A stretch of 64,000 nucleotides of DNA from positions 14,086,798-14,150,797 of the forward strand of contig NC_051068.1 in assembly GCF_004664715.2 (NCBI RefSeq). Direction: 5' to 3'. The first letter of the stretch is position 1; every line of letters begins with the position of its first letter. A program made the translations under genes and the position numbers. Below, piece after piece: positions 1-11,145 of the stretch. Under the pieces are notes generated by a model. That model searched no databases and was not told the origin of the DNA. It saw only the letters and a list, made by a program, of their open reading frames with translations. The stretch is from Peromyscus leucopus (lineage: Eukaryota > Chordata > Mammalia > Rodentia > Cricetidae).

Positions 1-80
1 AGATATCAGTGAGTTCAAGGCAACCCCCATCTACATAGTACGTTCAGGCCAGCCAGGACTACATAATGAGAAATTGTCTT
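1..80 (+). mobile_element. B1 SINE fragment (3' part)
   Basis: Opens inside the right half of a B1 (tgagttcaaggcaa ... ggccagcc ... gagaaattgtct). Truncated by the window edge. Confidence 0.6.
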
Positions 81-435
81 AATCACCTATCTCCCCCCCT
101 TCCCCCGCCCCAAAATCTGTATTCTGAAAGAAGAAAATATGTTCCCATCATTAGACCCCTCAATTCCCCAGTGAACAGAGTGAGGTCTCCTAGTAGAAAA
201 GGGTAATTCCACAGCCCAGGAAGGAAAGTCTAAAATGAGTCTGAAACATCCTATGTCACGAAGATACATATCGCTCAGATATCAAGATGGGCAATGGTGA
301 TGAGCTCATGTGCCAAGTTGAAGAGGTCCCATTCACTGAATTATGACTCAAAAACTCGGTAAAATAAGTTATTCTAGGGTCAGGGCAAAAAATATAGAAA
401 ACAAACCAAGAGCATTTTATAAAAACAGAAATCAG

Positions 436-594
436 TGCCAGGAGGTGGTGGCACACGCCTTTTATCCCAGCACTTGGGAGGCAGAGGCAGGTGGGTCTCT
501 GTGAGGCCAGCCTGGTCTATAGAGCAAGTTCCAGAACAGGTTCCAAAGCCACACAAAGAAACCCTGTCTCAAAAAACAAAACAAAATAAAACAG
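436..594 (+). mobile_element. B1 SINE
   Basis: Full-length 7SL-derived B1 with pol III box-like ggtggtggcacacgcc, cagcacttgggaggcag, gccagcctggtct and an A-rich tail of aaaac units. Confidence 0.9.
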
Positions 595-644
595 AAATCA
601 AAAGTATGAAGACATAATAAATGAGGAGCACAACAGAACATGCA

Positions 645-910
645 AGAGCCCAGGCTGAGGATGCAGCTTAGTGACATAGGATGTTGCCTGGCACATACAG
701 TGCCATGAGTTTGATCTACAGTAGTGCAAAAGAAGAAAAAAGACCTGAAAGTGATGCGAATTGGGAAACTGTTAACAATCAGCAGCAAAGTGTCAGAGTT
801 GGGTGTGGCAGTGCCAGCCTGCAGTCCAAGACTCAACAGGTTAGGTAGAAGGGATTTGAGTTCCAGGCCAGTCAGAGCAACAGACGAATTTCCTATCTCA
901 AGAGAGTAAG
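645..910 (+). mobile_element. Old ID/B4-type and B1 SINE pair
   Basis: A tRNA-derived ID-like unit (about 648-745, with an A-rich end) is followed by a very diverged B1 (about 798-906). This could be one B4-like composite. Confidence 0.5.
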
Positions 911-1396
911 TTGGTAACAAAGTTTATTATGGAACAAGTAACGGTGAGTCTTTAGTGAGCTAAAGGAAGTGGATTAATCAACAGAGAAAGGCCTGGGGTT
1001 CGCTTGCCAGCTCCTAACAGCAGTGAAGGAACACCATTTTCAAATTCTCCCTGTGTGCGCCTGTCCTGGAGGTAGGACGTGGCTGCTCTTCTCTCTCCCA
1101 TTCTCCTTGAGTGCAGCTCAGACTCATTGACAGCCAAAGAACAGCAGACAGAGAAGACATGGTAGTCCTGGACAGTGTGTATAGGTTACATGCAAACACC
1201 TCATTTTTATTTCCTGTGAGGTATTAGGGTACCTGCAGATTCATGTGCTGTTGAGTACGCTGTACTCAGGCCTCTCATGTGTGCTACAGGCCTGTATCTG
1301 CTTGGACAGTAGTCATGGGTACTTTTTTTTTCTCTTAAATCTTTGTTCCTGCTAGAAAAGTTTTTTGTTTTTTGTTTTTGTTTTTGAATCTTTAAA

Positions 1397-1492
1397 TTTT
1401 GAGACAGAGTTTCACTATGCATCCCTGGTTGGCCTAGAACTTGCTGTAGAGACTAGGCTAGTCACAAACTCAGAGATCACTCTGCCACTTGC
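1397..1492 (-). mobile_element. B1 SINE, partial, antisense
   Basis: T-rich tail then gagacagagtttcactatg and a diverged B1 body, cut off at the LTR that starts at 1493. Confidence 0.6.
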
Positions 1493-1987
1493 TGTGGAAT
1501 ATTATTTTAAGATGTGTTACATTCATTTATGCTGTGGAATATTTGTTTAATGATGCAAAGGTATGTCTCATTCTTTTATTTTGCATTTGTTTAACTCTGT
1601 GAAGCTGTGTTTCTTTGCCTGTCTAAAACATCTGATTGGCCTAATAAAGCACTGAATGGCCAATAGTGAGGCAGGAGAAAGAATAGGTGGGGCTGGCAGG
1701 CAGAGAGAATAAATAGGAGGAGAAATCTGGGAAAAGAAGATTGAGGAGTGAGAAAAGAAGGGGCCATCCACACAGCCAGACATGGAATAAGAAGGAAAGG
1801 AAAGATATACAGAAATAGAGAAAGGTAAACAAAAGGTAGATGGAATAATTTAAGAAAAGCTGTCTAGTAACAAGCCAAACTAAGGCTGAGCATTTATAAA
1901 TAGGAATAAGACTCCATGTGATTATTTGGGAGCTGGGTGGCCAGCCCCCACAGAGTAAAGAGTAAGAGTAAAAAAGCAACAACTACA
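1493..1987 (+). mobile_element. Solo LTR, rodent ERV type
   Basis: Starts TGTGGAATA and ends ...CTACA, about 495 bp, with tgattggcctaataaa and ggccaata motifs shared by copies near 5525-6003 and 37020-37330 (opposite strand). No gag/pol/env sequence adjoins it. Family name not assigned. Confidence 0.6.
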
Positions 1988-2680
1988 GCCTCTGCTGAGA
2001 TTAAAACTGTGAAGAACTATGTCTGATTTCAGAATAGACTTTGATGAAAGTAATAGAGGAGGGCTGTAAACTTGTTAAACCAATTCTAACTCCTGTGTTA
2101 AATAGCTAAGTCTTCGTGGATTAACACTAGTAATAGTTTCATATAGTCCAAACTAGAAAGATGACCGGTGGGTTGTTAAGTGAGTACACCATGCTTCCAA
2201 CACTTGTCACTCACAAGCCACCAACCCAGAAGCTCACCAAATCACAGGGTTGACAATGTGTATGCAATTTGTCTCTAGGCCCTTCCCCTCCCATTCTGAG
2301 GTCAGTGGTTTGATCTGGTTGAAGTACCTATTTTAAATTATTCCTCTCTAGCCTTTGATTAGTTCTTCACAAAATTAGGCACAATTTGTTCTAGGAGCTA
2401 TTTTTTTAAAACTCAAAAGTTATTTCAGGCATCCCAATTCTTGATTTCTTGAGGGAGGAAAACCATAGTTTTAATTTAGACAAGTTTAATTTCCAAGTGT
2501 ACCACTTGGAAGATTTAAAATAAAGGTAGTAGGTAGTATATTTTTATTTTTGCAGAAGTGAAGAACACATTTCCCCCATGTTTTGCAACATTTCATTAAG
2601 TACTTAAAATACTGTCATAAAATTGATTAAAATCTAGAGTTTTTATTTAGGGGTGTGTAAGGATATCAAAGGAAAATGAT
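1988..2680. other. Intergenic stretch, nothing recognised
   Basis: AT-rich sequence without a recognised repeat, open frame or RNA gene. Confidence 0.6.
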
Positions 2681-2682
2681 CT

Positions 2683-2792
2683 GATCATGGTGGCACCCCT
2701 GTAATCATAGCACTTGGGAGGCTGAGCCAGGAGCATCAGAAGCCGGAGGCCAGTCTAGGCTATACAGTAAAAGAGACCCTGTCTCAGGAAAT
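2683..2792 (+). mobile_element. B1 SINE, diverged
   Basis: tggtggcacccctgtaatca, agcacttgggaggctgag and gagaccctgtctcagg in order. Confidence 0.8.
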
Positions 2793-2940
2793 GAAGGTTT
2801 TGTGTGTGTCGGGCTGAGGATTCCACAGTGTCTCTACCCTAAGAAAGGGAAAAAATTCCTTGTCTATGGTAACCCTGGTTCACACAAAGAGAGAACAAAA
2901 TGACCACAGAGTAGTTCACAACTCTTGTTTGGCTTCTTTA

Positions 2941-2970
2941 TCACCACCACCACCACCACCACCACCATCA
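2941..2970 (+). repeat. (CAC)n trinucleotide microsatellite
   Basis: About nine CAC units, then atcattg. Confidence 0.9.
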
Positions 2971-3029
2971 TTGTGTGTGGAGGCCAGAGTTGACATCGGG
3001 TGGCTTCCTTAATTGCTTCCTACTTCTTT

Positions 3030-3200
3030 TTTATTACTGTGTGTGGATGATATGTGGTGGAGGTGTATGCGTGGGCAGCACACACGGGGAGGTCAGAGGA
3101 CAAATTTCAGGAGTCAGTTCATCCGCTGAGAAGTCAGGGGATCACACTCAGATCACCAGGCTTTAGCAGCAAGTGCTTTCCCTGAGCCAGCTTGCTGTCT
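3030..3200 (-). mobile_element. B3-class SINE, antisense
   Basis: Body with ggaggtcagaggacaa and end resembling gcaagtgctttccctgagccagc, the complement of the tRNA-like head of B2/B3. Confidence 0.6.
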
Positions 3201-3204
3201 CACT

Positions 3205-3430
3205 TTAGATTTTGAGACACTGTCTCACTGAACCTGGAGGTCACTGGTTGGGCTATGCTGACAGAGCAGCAAGCTCCAGGGATCCTCTTGTGTCCTACTC
3301 CCCTGTGCTGGAACTGGGCATCCATTGCCATGCTCAGCTTTTACACCAGTGCTGGAGATCTGAACTCAGGCCCTGCGTCTGCATGGCAAGCACTGGGTCA
3401 CTGGGACCATGTTCTCCAGCTGATTTTAGA
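3205..3430 (-). mobile_element. Diverged B1/B3 mosaic, antisense
   Basis: B1-like gagacactgtctcactgaac followed by a B2/B3-like end (gctggagatctgaactcagg, ggcaagcactgg). Confidence 0.4.
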
Positions 3431-3439
3431 ACTGGGTAC

Positions 3440-3715
3440 TGTAGATGAACTTCCCTCACTTCCTCGTCACTGCCTGTCCATACAGACCTCCAGGTCTCTA
3501 TGGTTGGTACTGGGATTGAAGGCGTGTGTCACCTCACTTGTCTGTGTCCTTGAACACACAGAGACTCTGCCTGCCACGTGATCGGATTAAGGGCGTGTGC
3601 TACCACCACCTGACTTCTGTGTATGGCTGACTATGACCTCTGATCTCCAGGCAAACTTTATTAACATACAAATAAAATATCACCACATTTCAGAACAAAT
3701 AAAATATCATTACAG
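3440..3715 (+). mobile_element. LTR-type repeat fragment
   Basis: Shares cactgcctgt, gacctccaggtct, ggcgtgtg, gaacacacagagact and aactttattaacat with the element at 7131-7535, so it is the same family, less complete. Confidence 0.5.
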
Positions 3716-4735
3716 GGTACCATTACTTCATTCTATAAATTACAGTAAATGATGTATTTGATGAGCTGAGCACAAGAACTGGTCTTATAGACAGAGAAGC
3801 CTGGAGACAGCAGAAACAAAGCACAAAAAGAAGATAGGTCAAGTCAGTCACTTTCCTTCTATGATGGAGATGGAGATTAAAACAAAATCAGCCAACTAAA
3901 CAAACAAACAAATGGACAGATGACCATCAGATTATTCCAGACTTCTTTCCGTAATGATTAAAGGTCAAAATTGAAACAGAGGGCACCTCCCTTTCAGGCT
4001 CAGGGCTGCTGGAAAATGTGTCCTCTTAATTTCTCAGTGAGTCAGTCAACAACTTAGCTTTGGTTTAAGGACATGGAATTTCAATGTGGGTAATTCCATT
4101 TTGATTTTCAGCCTAGTTATTGGGGCCCAGTACAGCGGTTTAGTCCAAAGCAATGGCACCTACACTTTTAACCTAACAAAAATCTCACTATGAGATCAGT
4201 TTAATGTATAACTTTAAAAAAATTAGCAGTGCTAACTTTTTATTTTTATTTACTTATGTTTTACTTTTTGAAGTACTGTTGTTTAGTGTAGAAAACTTGG
4301 AGAACACAAGAAAGTACAAAGAAAAACCAACCATAATGGCAGTGCTGTAAGAGACCACAGTTAACATTTGAGTCAAAGCCCCCATGCCCCTTGGTGAAGG
4401 GAGGTGAGTGCCTTACCACTAAGGTACACCTTCACCCCTGCAGAAGTTGTTACAGCACATTTTCAGCTATTGTATACATTATTTTTATAAAAAATGACTC
4501 CATATATCGCATTTGTCAGCCTGCTTTATATAGTTAGGTAATAGGCATTTTATTGTATCCGTTAACCCCCCCCCTCATCACTACTTCTTCCTTCTCTATT
4601 TTTTGAGACAGTTTTGTGGAGCCTAGAATGTCTTCAAACTTGTTGTGTAACCAAGATAATCTTGAACTTCTGATAGCCCTGCCTGACCCTATCTCCTGAT
4701 TGCTGAAATTAGAGTCATAAGACACTCTGCCTAGT
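3716..4735. other. Intergenic stretch, little recognised
   Basis: AT-rich. A weak ID-like piece may lie around 4385-4440 (cccttggtgaagggagg ... taccactaaggtacacc). No gene is supported. Confidence 0.5.
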
Positions 4736-4739
4736 TTAT

Positions 4740-4812
4740 TTGGTGCTGGGGATTGAACCCAGGGCTTTGTGCATGCTAGGCAAATACTCTATCAACTGAG
4801 TTACACCCCCAT
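4740..4812 (-). mobile_element. ID-type tRNA-derived SINE, antisense
   Basis: ggggattgaacccagggctt, catgctaggcaaatactcta and caactgagttacacc: the complement of the ID head with its pol III boxes. Confidence 0.75.
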
Positions 4813-5006
4813 CCAACAAAATGTTTTCTGTAAGTTCATTTCTAGTGGTTGTAGATTTTTTCATGGTATAGCATTTGAGAATGAATTTTCTTATCTTTTG
4901 ATAGTCATATATGTTCAATGCAAAAATTTAGACAGCAAAATTTCAAGATATGTTTATTAACCATAGTTCATATTCTGTCAATATTTGGGAATATTAATGC
5001 CCAATT

Positions 5007-5032
5007 ATACACACACATGCACACACACACTC

Positions 5033-5068
<36 letters not shown>

Positions 5069-5069
5069 T
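5007..5069 (+). repeat. (CA)n microsatellite, imperfect
   Basis: ACAC runs broken by atg, tc and ata, followed 60 nt later by A20 (5134-5153). Confidence 0.9.
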
Positions 5070-5164
5070 TTAAATGTGTATGTTGTTTTGTAGTTTTCTT
5101 TCATTTTAATAATGAATACCTTTTGCAGATGACAAAAAAAAAAAAAAAAAAAAACCACCAGACT

Positions 5165-5275
5165 AATGTCACTAGTCCAGGGCATATGACTGAGATTCAA
5201 GCAACTAGGGAAGCTGAAGAAATTTCATTTTGAGACCAGCCTGGCCAACTTGGCTAGGTCTGTCAAAAAAGTAAA
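5165..5275 (+). mobile_element. Old B1/proto-B1-like fragment
   Basis: gagaccagcctggccaact with a diverged left part and an A-rich end. Low-quality match. Confidence 0.4.
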
Positions 5276-5319
5276 ATAAAATTCACCAAAATTTAAATGC
5301 ATGACTCCACCTACATATC

Positions 5320-5524
5320 CATCTTGGTTACTGTTTTGTTGCTGTGGGAAGGCATGAGCAAGGCAACTTATCGATAAATCAGTTTATTGGGGGCTTACAG
5401 TTCAGAGCATGAATCGATGACCATCACGGTGGGGAGTTTGGCAGCAGGCAGGCAGGCATGGTGCTGGAGCAGTAGCTGAGAGCTTACCTCTTAAGATGCA
5501 TCATAAAGCAGAGAGAAGGGAAAG
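5320..5524 (+). mobile_element. Dispersed rodent repeat, left part of a split copy
   Basis: gctgtgggaaggcatgagca, caaggcaactta, gtttattgggggcttacag, ggcagcaggcaggcaggcat. The same family is at 9015-9390, 34603-34912 and, inverted, 6085-6785 and 36370-36700. It is interrupted by the LTR at 5525 and resumes near 6062. Family name not assigned. Confidence 0.6.
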
Positions 5525-6003
5525 TGTAGCAGGCGCTCTTGGACCACCAGCCCTCAAATTATGACATAGACACTTGTTATTAGTTATGAAAGCTCGGCCT
5601 TAGTTTAGGTTGTCTCACTAGCTCTTATAACTTCTACTAACCTGTTTCTCTTCATCTACATTTTGCCTTGAGGATTTTTACCTTTCTTTTATTCTGCATG
5701 TCCTACTTTTCTGCTTCCTCTGTGTCTGGCTGGTGGCCCCGGGTGACTCCCTCTCTTTCTCCCTTGTTCTCTTCTCCCCATCTCCCTGGAGTCTAGATTC
5801 TTCCTTCTACTTATTCTCTCTGCCTACCAGTCCCACATATCCCTCTACTGCCTAGCTATTGGCCATTCAGCTTTTATTAATATTTTTATTTTTTTATTAG
5901 ACCAATTAGGCAGGCAGGGTGAAACAGCAACACATCTTTACATAGTTAAACAAATCCAGCATGAAAAAAACACATCTTTGCCTAGTTAAACAAATATTCC
6001 ACA
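5525..6003 (-). mobile_element. Solo LTR inserted into the repeat, antisense
   Basis: On the minus strand it begins TGTGGAATATT and ends in ...GCTACA. It carries the ggccaata region found at 1493-1987. A near-copy of about 40 bp is repeated at its 5' end (aacacatcttt..agttaaacaaat twice). No internal retroviral sequence. Confidence 0.6.

Positions 6004-6007
<4 letters not shown>

Positions 6008-6062
<55 letters not shown>
6008..6062 (+). repeat. (AG)n microsatellite
   Basis: About 27 uninterrupted GA units, purine-only on the + strand. Confidence 0.97.
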
Positions 6063-6065
<3 letters not shown>

Positions 6066-6084
6066 TCACTGGGAAATGGCATAT

Positions 6085-6785
6085 GTAGTGGTTTGATTAA
6101 GAATGGCTCCCATAGGCTCATATATTGGAATGCATGATCTGAAGTTGGTGAAACTGTTTGAGAAGTATTTGGGTGTCTGGCTGTATTGGAGATGTGTCAC
6201 TGGGGGTGGGGTTTGAGGTTTTAAAGCTCACAACATTCCCAGGTAGCTCTCTTTCTCTGCTTTGTAGTTATTGTCTCAACATGGAAGCCCTCAGCTACTG
6301 CTCCAGGGCCATTCCTACCTTTCTGCTTCCATGCTTTCTGCCATGATGGCCATGGGCTCTACTATAAAAGACTTATCATGAGCTTGTCAATATATGTAAC
6401 CTGTATTTATGGAAGGTGTCACATGTAGTCAATCTATAGAAACCATCTTTCGGGAAGATGTCATATGTACTTTACAAAGAGTTCCAACATAGTCATGTCT
6501 TAAGCTTTACTGTGCACGTGGGATTGAGTAAATTGTCATCAAAGTTTTCACCCAATTGTGCTGTGGTTTAACATGTCTAAAATTACTTGGGAAGAGGCTC
6601 CCAAAGTTTGAACCAACACCCGCTACTGAGCCATGTTGAATGGAACTACCTTCTTGCCTTCCACAGACCATTATTCTGGTGACCATGATGGTCACAGAGA
6701 CCACCACCACCACTCTACCACTCTGGAATTGTGAACTCCGAATTAAATGCTTTCTTTTATAAATTGCCTTGGTCATGGTGTCTCT
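6085..6785 (-). mobile_element. Dispersed rodent repeat, inverted copy with internal additions
   Basis: tgtagtggtttgattaagaa, ggctcccataggctcatata, ggccatgggctcta and cttggtcatggtgtctcttc: the reverse complement of the family at 9015. An unassigned insert lies at about 6365-6660. Confidence 0.5.
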
Positions 6786-7121
6786 TCACAAGGCCACACC
6801 TCCTAATCCTTTCCAAATAGTTCTATTAATCTGGGACCAAATATATGAGCCTATCGGGGCCATTTTCATTCCATCCACTTTCCATTCTCTGGCCATATCA
6901 TAATGCAAAGTGCAGTTAGTCCAGCTTCAAAATGCCTGATAGTCTTTCACAGTCTCAACATTGTTTAAAAGTCCAAAGTCTCTTTTCAGCTTCAAGGCAA
7001 TCTCTTAATTGCCACAAGGTAATCTCTGAAAATCAAAAAGCAAATTACATACTCCCAAGATATAATGGCATCGAATTTACACTACCATTCCCAAAGGGAG
7101 GAAAGTAGGCATTGTGGGGAA
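6786..7121 (+). mobile_element. Dispersed rodent repeat, right part
   Basis: ggccacacctcctaatcctt and aaatatatgagcctat, then ...gtttaaaagtccaaagtctc, the continuation of the element split above. Confidence 0.5.
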
Positions 7122-7543
7122 ATACTGGACTGTAGATGTAACCAATCGTCTTATTAAAATAAGAAACACAGAGCCAATGTAAAAGAGAAAGCCGAGAGGT
7201 CAGAGCTCAGAGATAAAATCTTACCTCCTGCAGAGCTCCTAACTTCCCCGAGAGAGAGCTTCTTCCTGTTTGTCTGTCTTTAAATAGTCTTTCTGTTCTG
7301 CCTTCTCATTGGTTGTAAACCCAACCACATGACTGCCTTGTCACTGCCTGTAAGTACCGCCCTCCAGGTCTTAAAGGCGTATGTCTCCAATACTGGCTGT
7401 ATCCCTGAACACACAGAAATCTACCTAGCTCTTCTAACCACCACGCTCTTGCTATGGCTCTAATAGCTCTGACCCCAGGGCAACTTTATTAACATAAAAT
7501 TAAAATTACATTTCAGTACAAATAAAATATCACCATACTGGAC
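7122..7543 (+). mobile_element. LTR-type insertion with direct repeats
   Basis: A body with TG...CA ends (7131-7535) is flanked by tactggac at 7123-7130 and 7536-7543, and the disrupted host repeat continues after it. It shares blocks with 3440-3715. No retroviral reading frame. Confidence 0.65.
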
Positions 7544-7850
7544 CAAAGCAAGACCAAACCCCAGCAAGAAAAACATCCATTCTTGTAGCCCTGTGTCCAC
7601 TGTGAAAGGGTTTAGATGGCTCTACCCTAATGACTTTGTCACTGTAGTACACTTCTCTCTCATGGACTGTCTCCACCCCAGGTGCAGCTCTTCTTGGCGG
7701 ATGTCTCATGGCTCTGGCATCTCCAATGTCTTGGGGGTCTTTCATACAATCTAGGTTTCACTTTCATAGCTTCATGAAATAGACCCTCAGGGCTTCCATA
7801 CAGTGACTCTCCTGCTATATGGCTGGCCTCATTTAGAACATTAGAGCAGT
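7544..7850 (+). mobile_element. Dispersed rodent repeat, continued
   Basis: ggaccaaagcaagaccaaac resumes the host repeat after the LTR; ctcatggctctggcatctcc is characteristic of the family. Confidence 0.45.
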
Positions 7851-8068
7851 GGTTTTCAATCTTCTTAATGCTGCAACCTTTTGACACAGTTCCTCAAGTT
7901 GTGGTGACCCTCCAACCATAAAATTATTTTCATTACTACTTCATAACTGTAATTTTGCTACTGCTATGAATTGTAATATAAGTATCTGTGTTTTCTGATG
8001 GTCTTAGGTGACTTCCATGAAAGGTTTGTTGAATCTCCAAAGGGGTTTCAACTTCCAGCTTAAGAACT
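7851..8068 (-). mobile_element. URR1-like hAT (Charlie-type) DNA transposon
   Basis: Begins agcagtggttttcaatcttc and ends ...aacttccagcttaagaacta; internal caaccataaaattattttca and ggtcttaggtgac match the rodent non-autonomous URR1 family. No transposase frame. Orientation is uncertain. Confidence 0.75.
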
Positions 8069-8072
8069 ACTA

Positions 8073-8240
8073 CTGCCAGGCAGTGGTGGCACATGCCTTT
8101 AATGCCAGCACTCGTGAGGCAGAGCCAGGCGGATCTCTGTGAGTTCAAAGGCCAGCCTGGGCTACAGAGTGAGTTCCAGGAAAGGTGCAAAGCTACACAG
8201 AGAAATCCTGTCTCGGGGGAAAAAAAAAAAAAAAAAAACC
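8073..8240 (+). mobile_element. B1 SINE
   Basis: Full-length, with the ccaggaaaggtgcaaagct right part and an A19 tail. Confidence 0.93.
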
Positions 8241-9010
8241 ACTACCTTAGAGGAAGATTCCAGAACCCCCCCATTCCTGAATCTTACATGACTCTAAAGC
8301 CAGACCACACAAACACACCAACAGCACTGCCAGACTTGACTGCCATTTGGGATGGAGCTTGGCCCCTCCTTGAACCACACTGCATAAGCTTTTCCTCGCT
8401 GTTGCTTTTTAGGGACCCAAGTTTCCAGGCCTTTTCTTTTCCCAAGTGGGAAGCTTACCTGGGTAGATCTAGTCCTGATGGTACCAACCACTTTATTTCA
8501 TTTTTGCATGAGGTCTCTCATTTCTTTCAGGACAAGTTTTGGTTCCAACATTAAATTTCCCAGGACACTGTACATTTTATATTTCTTTTTGCTCTGTTTT
8601 GTCTTTTTCATGGTAGACCTGGATAAGAGTGATTACTAATAACCATGTTACAGATTCAATGTTATAGGCTGTGTTGAAATCTCCTAAATTAGTCCCAAAC
8701 TTTTCAATTTACCTCAGGTAGTCTTAGGATATAGGCAAAAGATAGCCACATCCTTTGCCAAAATAGAGGAATGGTCCCTAGCCCAGTTGCTGATACTGTT
8801 TCCCTCTGAAACCTTCTGAGCTGGGTCTCCATACTCCCCATTGCTCTCAGCAATACTGTCTTCCAAGCTCCTTCTAGGATGGCCTGTTGAACCCCACTTA
8901 CAATGTTCAACCATTTTCCTAGTCCAAAGTCCCAAAGTCTTCCATAGTCTTCTCTCAAACAGCACAGTCAGGCCTACCCGAGCAATATGGCCTACTCCCT
9001 GGTACCAAAT
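8241..9010 (+). mobile_element. Interior of the dispersed rodent repeat (probable)
   Basis: Its position between parts of the same repeat and phrases such as ccaggccttttcttttccca suggest it continues the host element. Unassigned otherwise; no gene. Confidence 0.35.
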
Positions 9011-9014
9011 ACTA

Positions 9015-9390
9015 TCTTAGTTACTTTTCTACTGCTGTGATAAGACACCAGGACCAAGGCAACTTGTATAAGAAAGAGTTTATTGGGGTTTACAGTTTCA
9101 GAGGGTGAGCCCACTACTATCATGGTAGGGAGCATGGCAGCAGGCAGGCAGGCATGGCACCGGAACAGTAGCTGAGAGCTCACATCTTGAGATTCAACCA
9201 TGAGGCATAGAGAGCTAACTTGGAATGGTGTGGGCTTTTGAAACCTTAAGGCTGACGCCCGGTGGGACACCTCCTCCAAGGCCATGCCTCCTAATCCTTT
9301 CCAAGTAGTTTCTCTAATTGGGGACCAAGTATTCAAATATATGAGTTCGGGGAGGGGGTTCATCACCCGGAACCTCAGCATGTTTACTAG
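9015..9390 (+). mobile_element. Dispersed rodent repeat, near-complete copy
   Basis: ctgctgtgataagacacc, gtttattggggtttacag, ggcagcaggcaggcaggcat, cctcctaatcctttcc and caaatatatgagtt in order. Confidence 0.65.
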
Positions 9391-9700
9391 GCACAGCCCA
9401 GGGGGAGGGGAAGCTCATCTCAGGAGGCTAAATCTCCTCTGGGAGGAGGAAGCCCACGTCCCTAGTCTTTTCACACACTGATCAAGAGAGGAAAACCTTG
9501 CCATTCCTCTTGAGCCTGGTTCATATGGGTAATGATGGCTTTGCCAAGTTGTACCATGGGTCTGAGGCCTTGGATTCCTTGGCATTGCCCTGCCCATGGC
9601 AACAATACACATTCACTCACTTACATTTTCCTCTGCTCCCTACATAGCAACATCATTTATTAAAAAAAAAAAATTATATTCACTTCATGCTTCTAAGTGT
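9391..9700. other. Intergenic stretch, nothing recognised
   Basis: Mixed-composition sequence with an A-run (9661-9672). No gene or clear repeat. Confidence 0.5.
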
Positions 9701-9709
9701 TTTGTTAGT

Positions 9710-9856
9710 ATGTATGTCTGTGTCCACATGTGGGTCTGGTAGCCTTGGAGATCAGAGGAGGGTGTTGAGTTCCCTGGAACTGGAGGTATATATGCTTCTG
9801 ATTGCCATGTAACTGCTATCAATCAAACCCCAGTCTTCTGCAAGAACAAGAGGTTT

Positions 9857-9908
<52 letters not shown>

Positions 9909-10112
9909 TTCTTTTTGTTTTTGTTTTTTCAAGACAGGGTTTCTCTGTGTTATTTTTGGTGCCTGTCCTGGGTCTCACTCTCTAGACCAGGCTGGCCTTG
10001 AACTCACAGAGATCTGCCTGGCTCTGCCTCCTGAGTGCTGGAATTAAAGGGGTGCACCACCGCAGCCCAGCAGAACAAGAGTTCTTAACTGCTGAGCCAT
10101 CTCTTCTGCTCC
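9710..10112 (-). mobile_element. B3 SINE split by a B1 insertion
   Basis: B3 left part at 9710-9852 and right part (gttcttaactgctgagccat) at 10082-10112. The B1 lies between. Confidence 0.75.
9853..10071 (-). mobile_element. B1 SINE inserted in B3, with a (TG)n tail
   Basis: Antisense B1 with its tail expanded into (TG)n at 9861-9904. Target-site duplication agaacaagag at 9843-9852 and 10072-10081. Confidence 0.85.
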
Positions 10113-10116
10113 AGGT

Positions 10117-10268
10117 TGTTTTTTTTTTTTTTTTTTTTTTGGCAAGGTCTATGTAACTCTGGCTATCCTGGAACTCACTATGTAGACCAGGCTGGCCTTG
10201 AACTTAGAAATCCTCTTGCCTCTGCCTTCTGAGTGCTGGAATTAAAGGTGTTCACCACCACACTGGAC
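10117..10268 (-). mobile_element. B1 SINE, antisense
   Basis: T23 tail, ggaactcactatgtagacca, gagtgctggaattaaagg. Confidence 0.9.
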
Positions 10269-10326
10269 ACCCACCCCAGCAGCATTACTTTTAACAGCTG
10301 AAGGAGAAAATGAGTCAACTATCAAC

Positions 10327-10435
10327 GGGGTTTTTTGTTTTGAGACAGTCTCATGTAGCCCAGACTGGCTTGGAACTGGTAATATAGCTGAGGGTAACCT
10401 TGAATTCCTGATCCTCTTGCATTCTCTAGAGAAGT
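10327..10435 (-). mobile_element. B1 SINE, old, antisense
   Basis: ttttgagacagtctcatgta and cccagactggcttggaact; the left monomer is degraded. Confidence 0.65.
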
Positions 10436-10504
10436 AATGAATTACTAGCTTGACACGTGGCCGTCAAATGAGTGATGAACAAATAAAAGGGCTTAAGTGG
10501 ATGG

Positions 10505-10585
10505 TTATGTGGATATCTCAGTGGCAGAGTGGATGGTTAGGGTGTGCACCTGGTTTCAATTCTCAGCACCCTGACCCCTAAACAC
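10505..10585 (+). mobile_element. tRNA-derived (ID-like) SINE, old
   Basis: atctcagtggcagagtgga and ggtttcaattctcagcacc resemble the pol III boxes of ID. Confidence 0.5.
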
Positions 10586-10951
10586 ACTAAAAAACCATAA
10601 CAGTATAATGTGGTGTGCTTATACAATGGTAATACTGTGACAAAAAGATTCCTAGTAATACCCGCTACGACATGAACCTTGGAAACAATAGTCTAGACGA
10701 AAGAAGCCAGTCATAAAAACATGATTCGGATGTGAGACATAGGCTAGGCAAATCTATACATAGAAAACAGATAGGCAGTTTCCAGAGTCCGGGGAGTTCA
10801 GGCGAACTAGTAGTAACAGCAAGCACCAGTGCTGTTTTTATGTTTGTAGTGAGAATATTTTAAATTGGTCATGGTGATAGCTGAACTTTGTATTCTAAAA
10901 TGGGTTAATCTTATATATTTTTTAAAAAAAATGTACTTAAAAAAAAAGTCT

Positions 10952-11135
10952 AGCCGGGCGGTGGTGTCGCACGCCTTTAATCCCAGCACAAGGGGAGGCA
11001 GAGACAAGAACTCTGGAGTTCGAGGCCAGCCTGGTCTAAAAGCGAGAGCTCCAAGACAGGCACCAAAACTACACAGAGAAACCCTGTCTCAAAATAAAAT
11101 AAAATAAAATAAAATAAAATAAAACAAAATAAAAA
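10952..11135 (+). mobile_element. B1 SINE with a (AAAAT)n tail
   Basis: agccgggcggtggtgtcgca head, cacagagaaaccctgtctca end, then AAAAT units. Confidence 0.93.
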
Positions 11136-11145
11136 GCCAAGGAGG

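Noticed and set aside
462..920. 152-codon minus-strand frame
   Set aside because: Runs through a B1 and other SINE sequence; typical SINE antisense translation with phrases such as LECSGMI-like motifs, no gene family.
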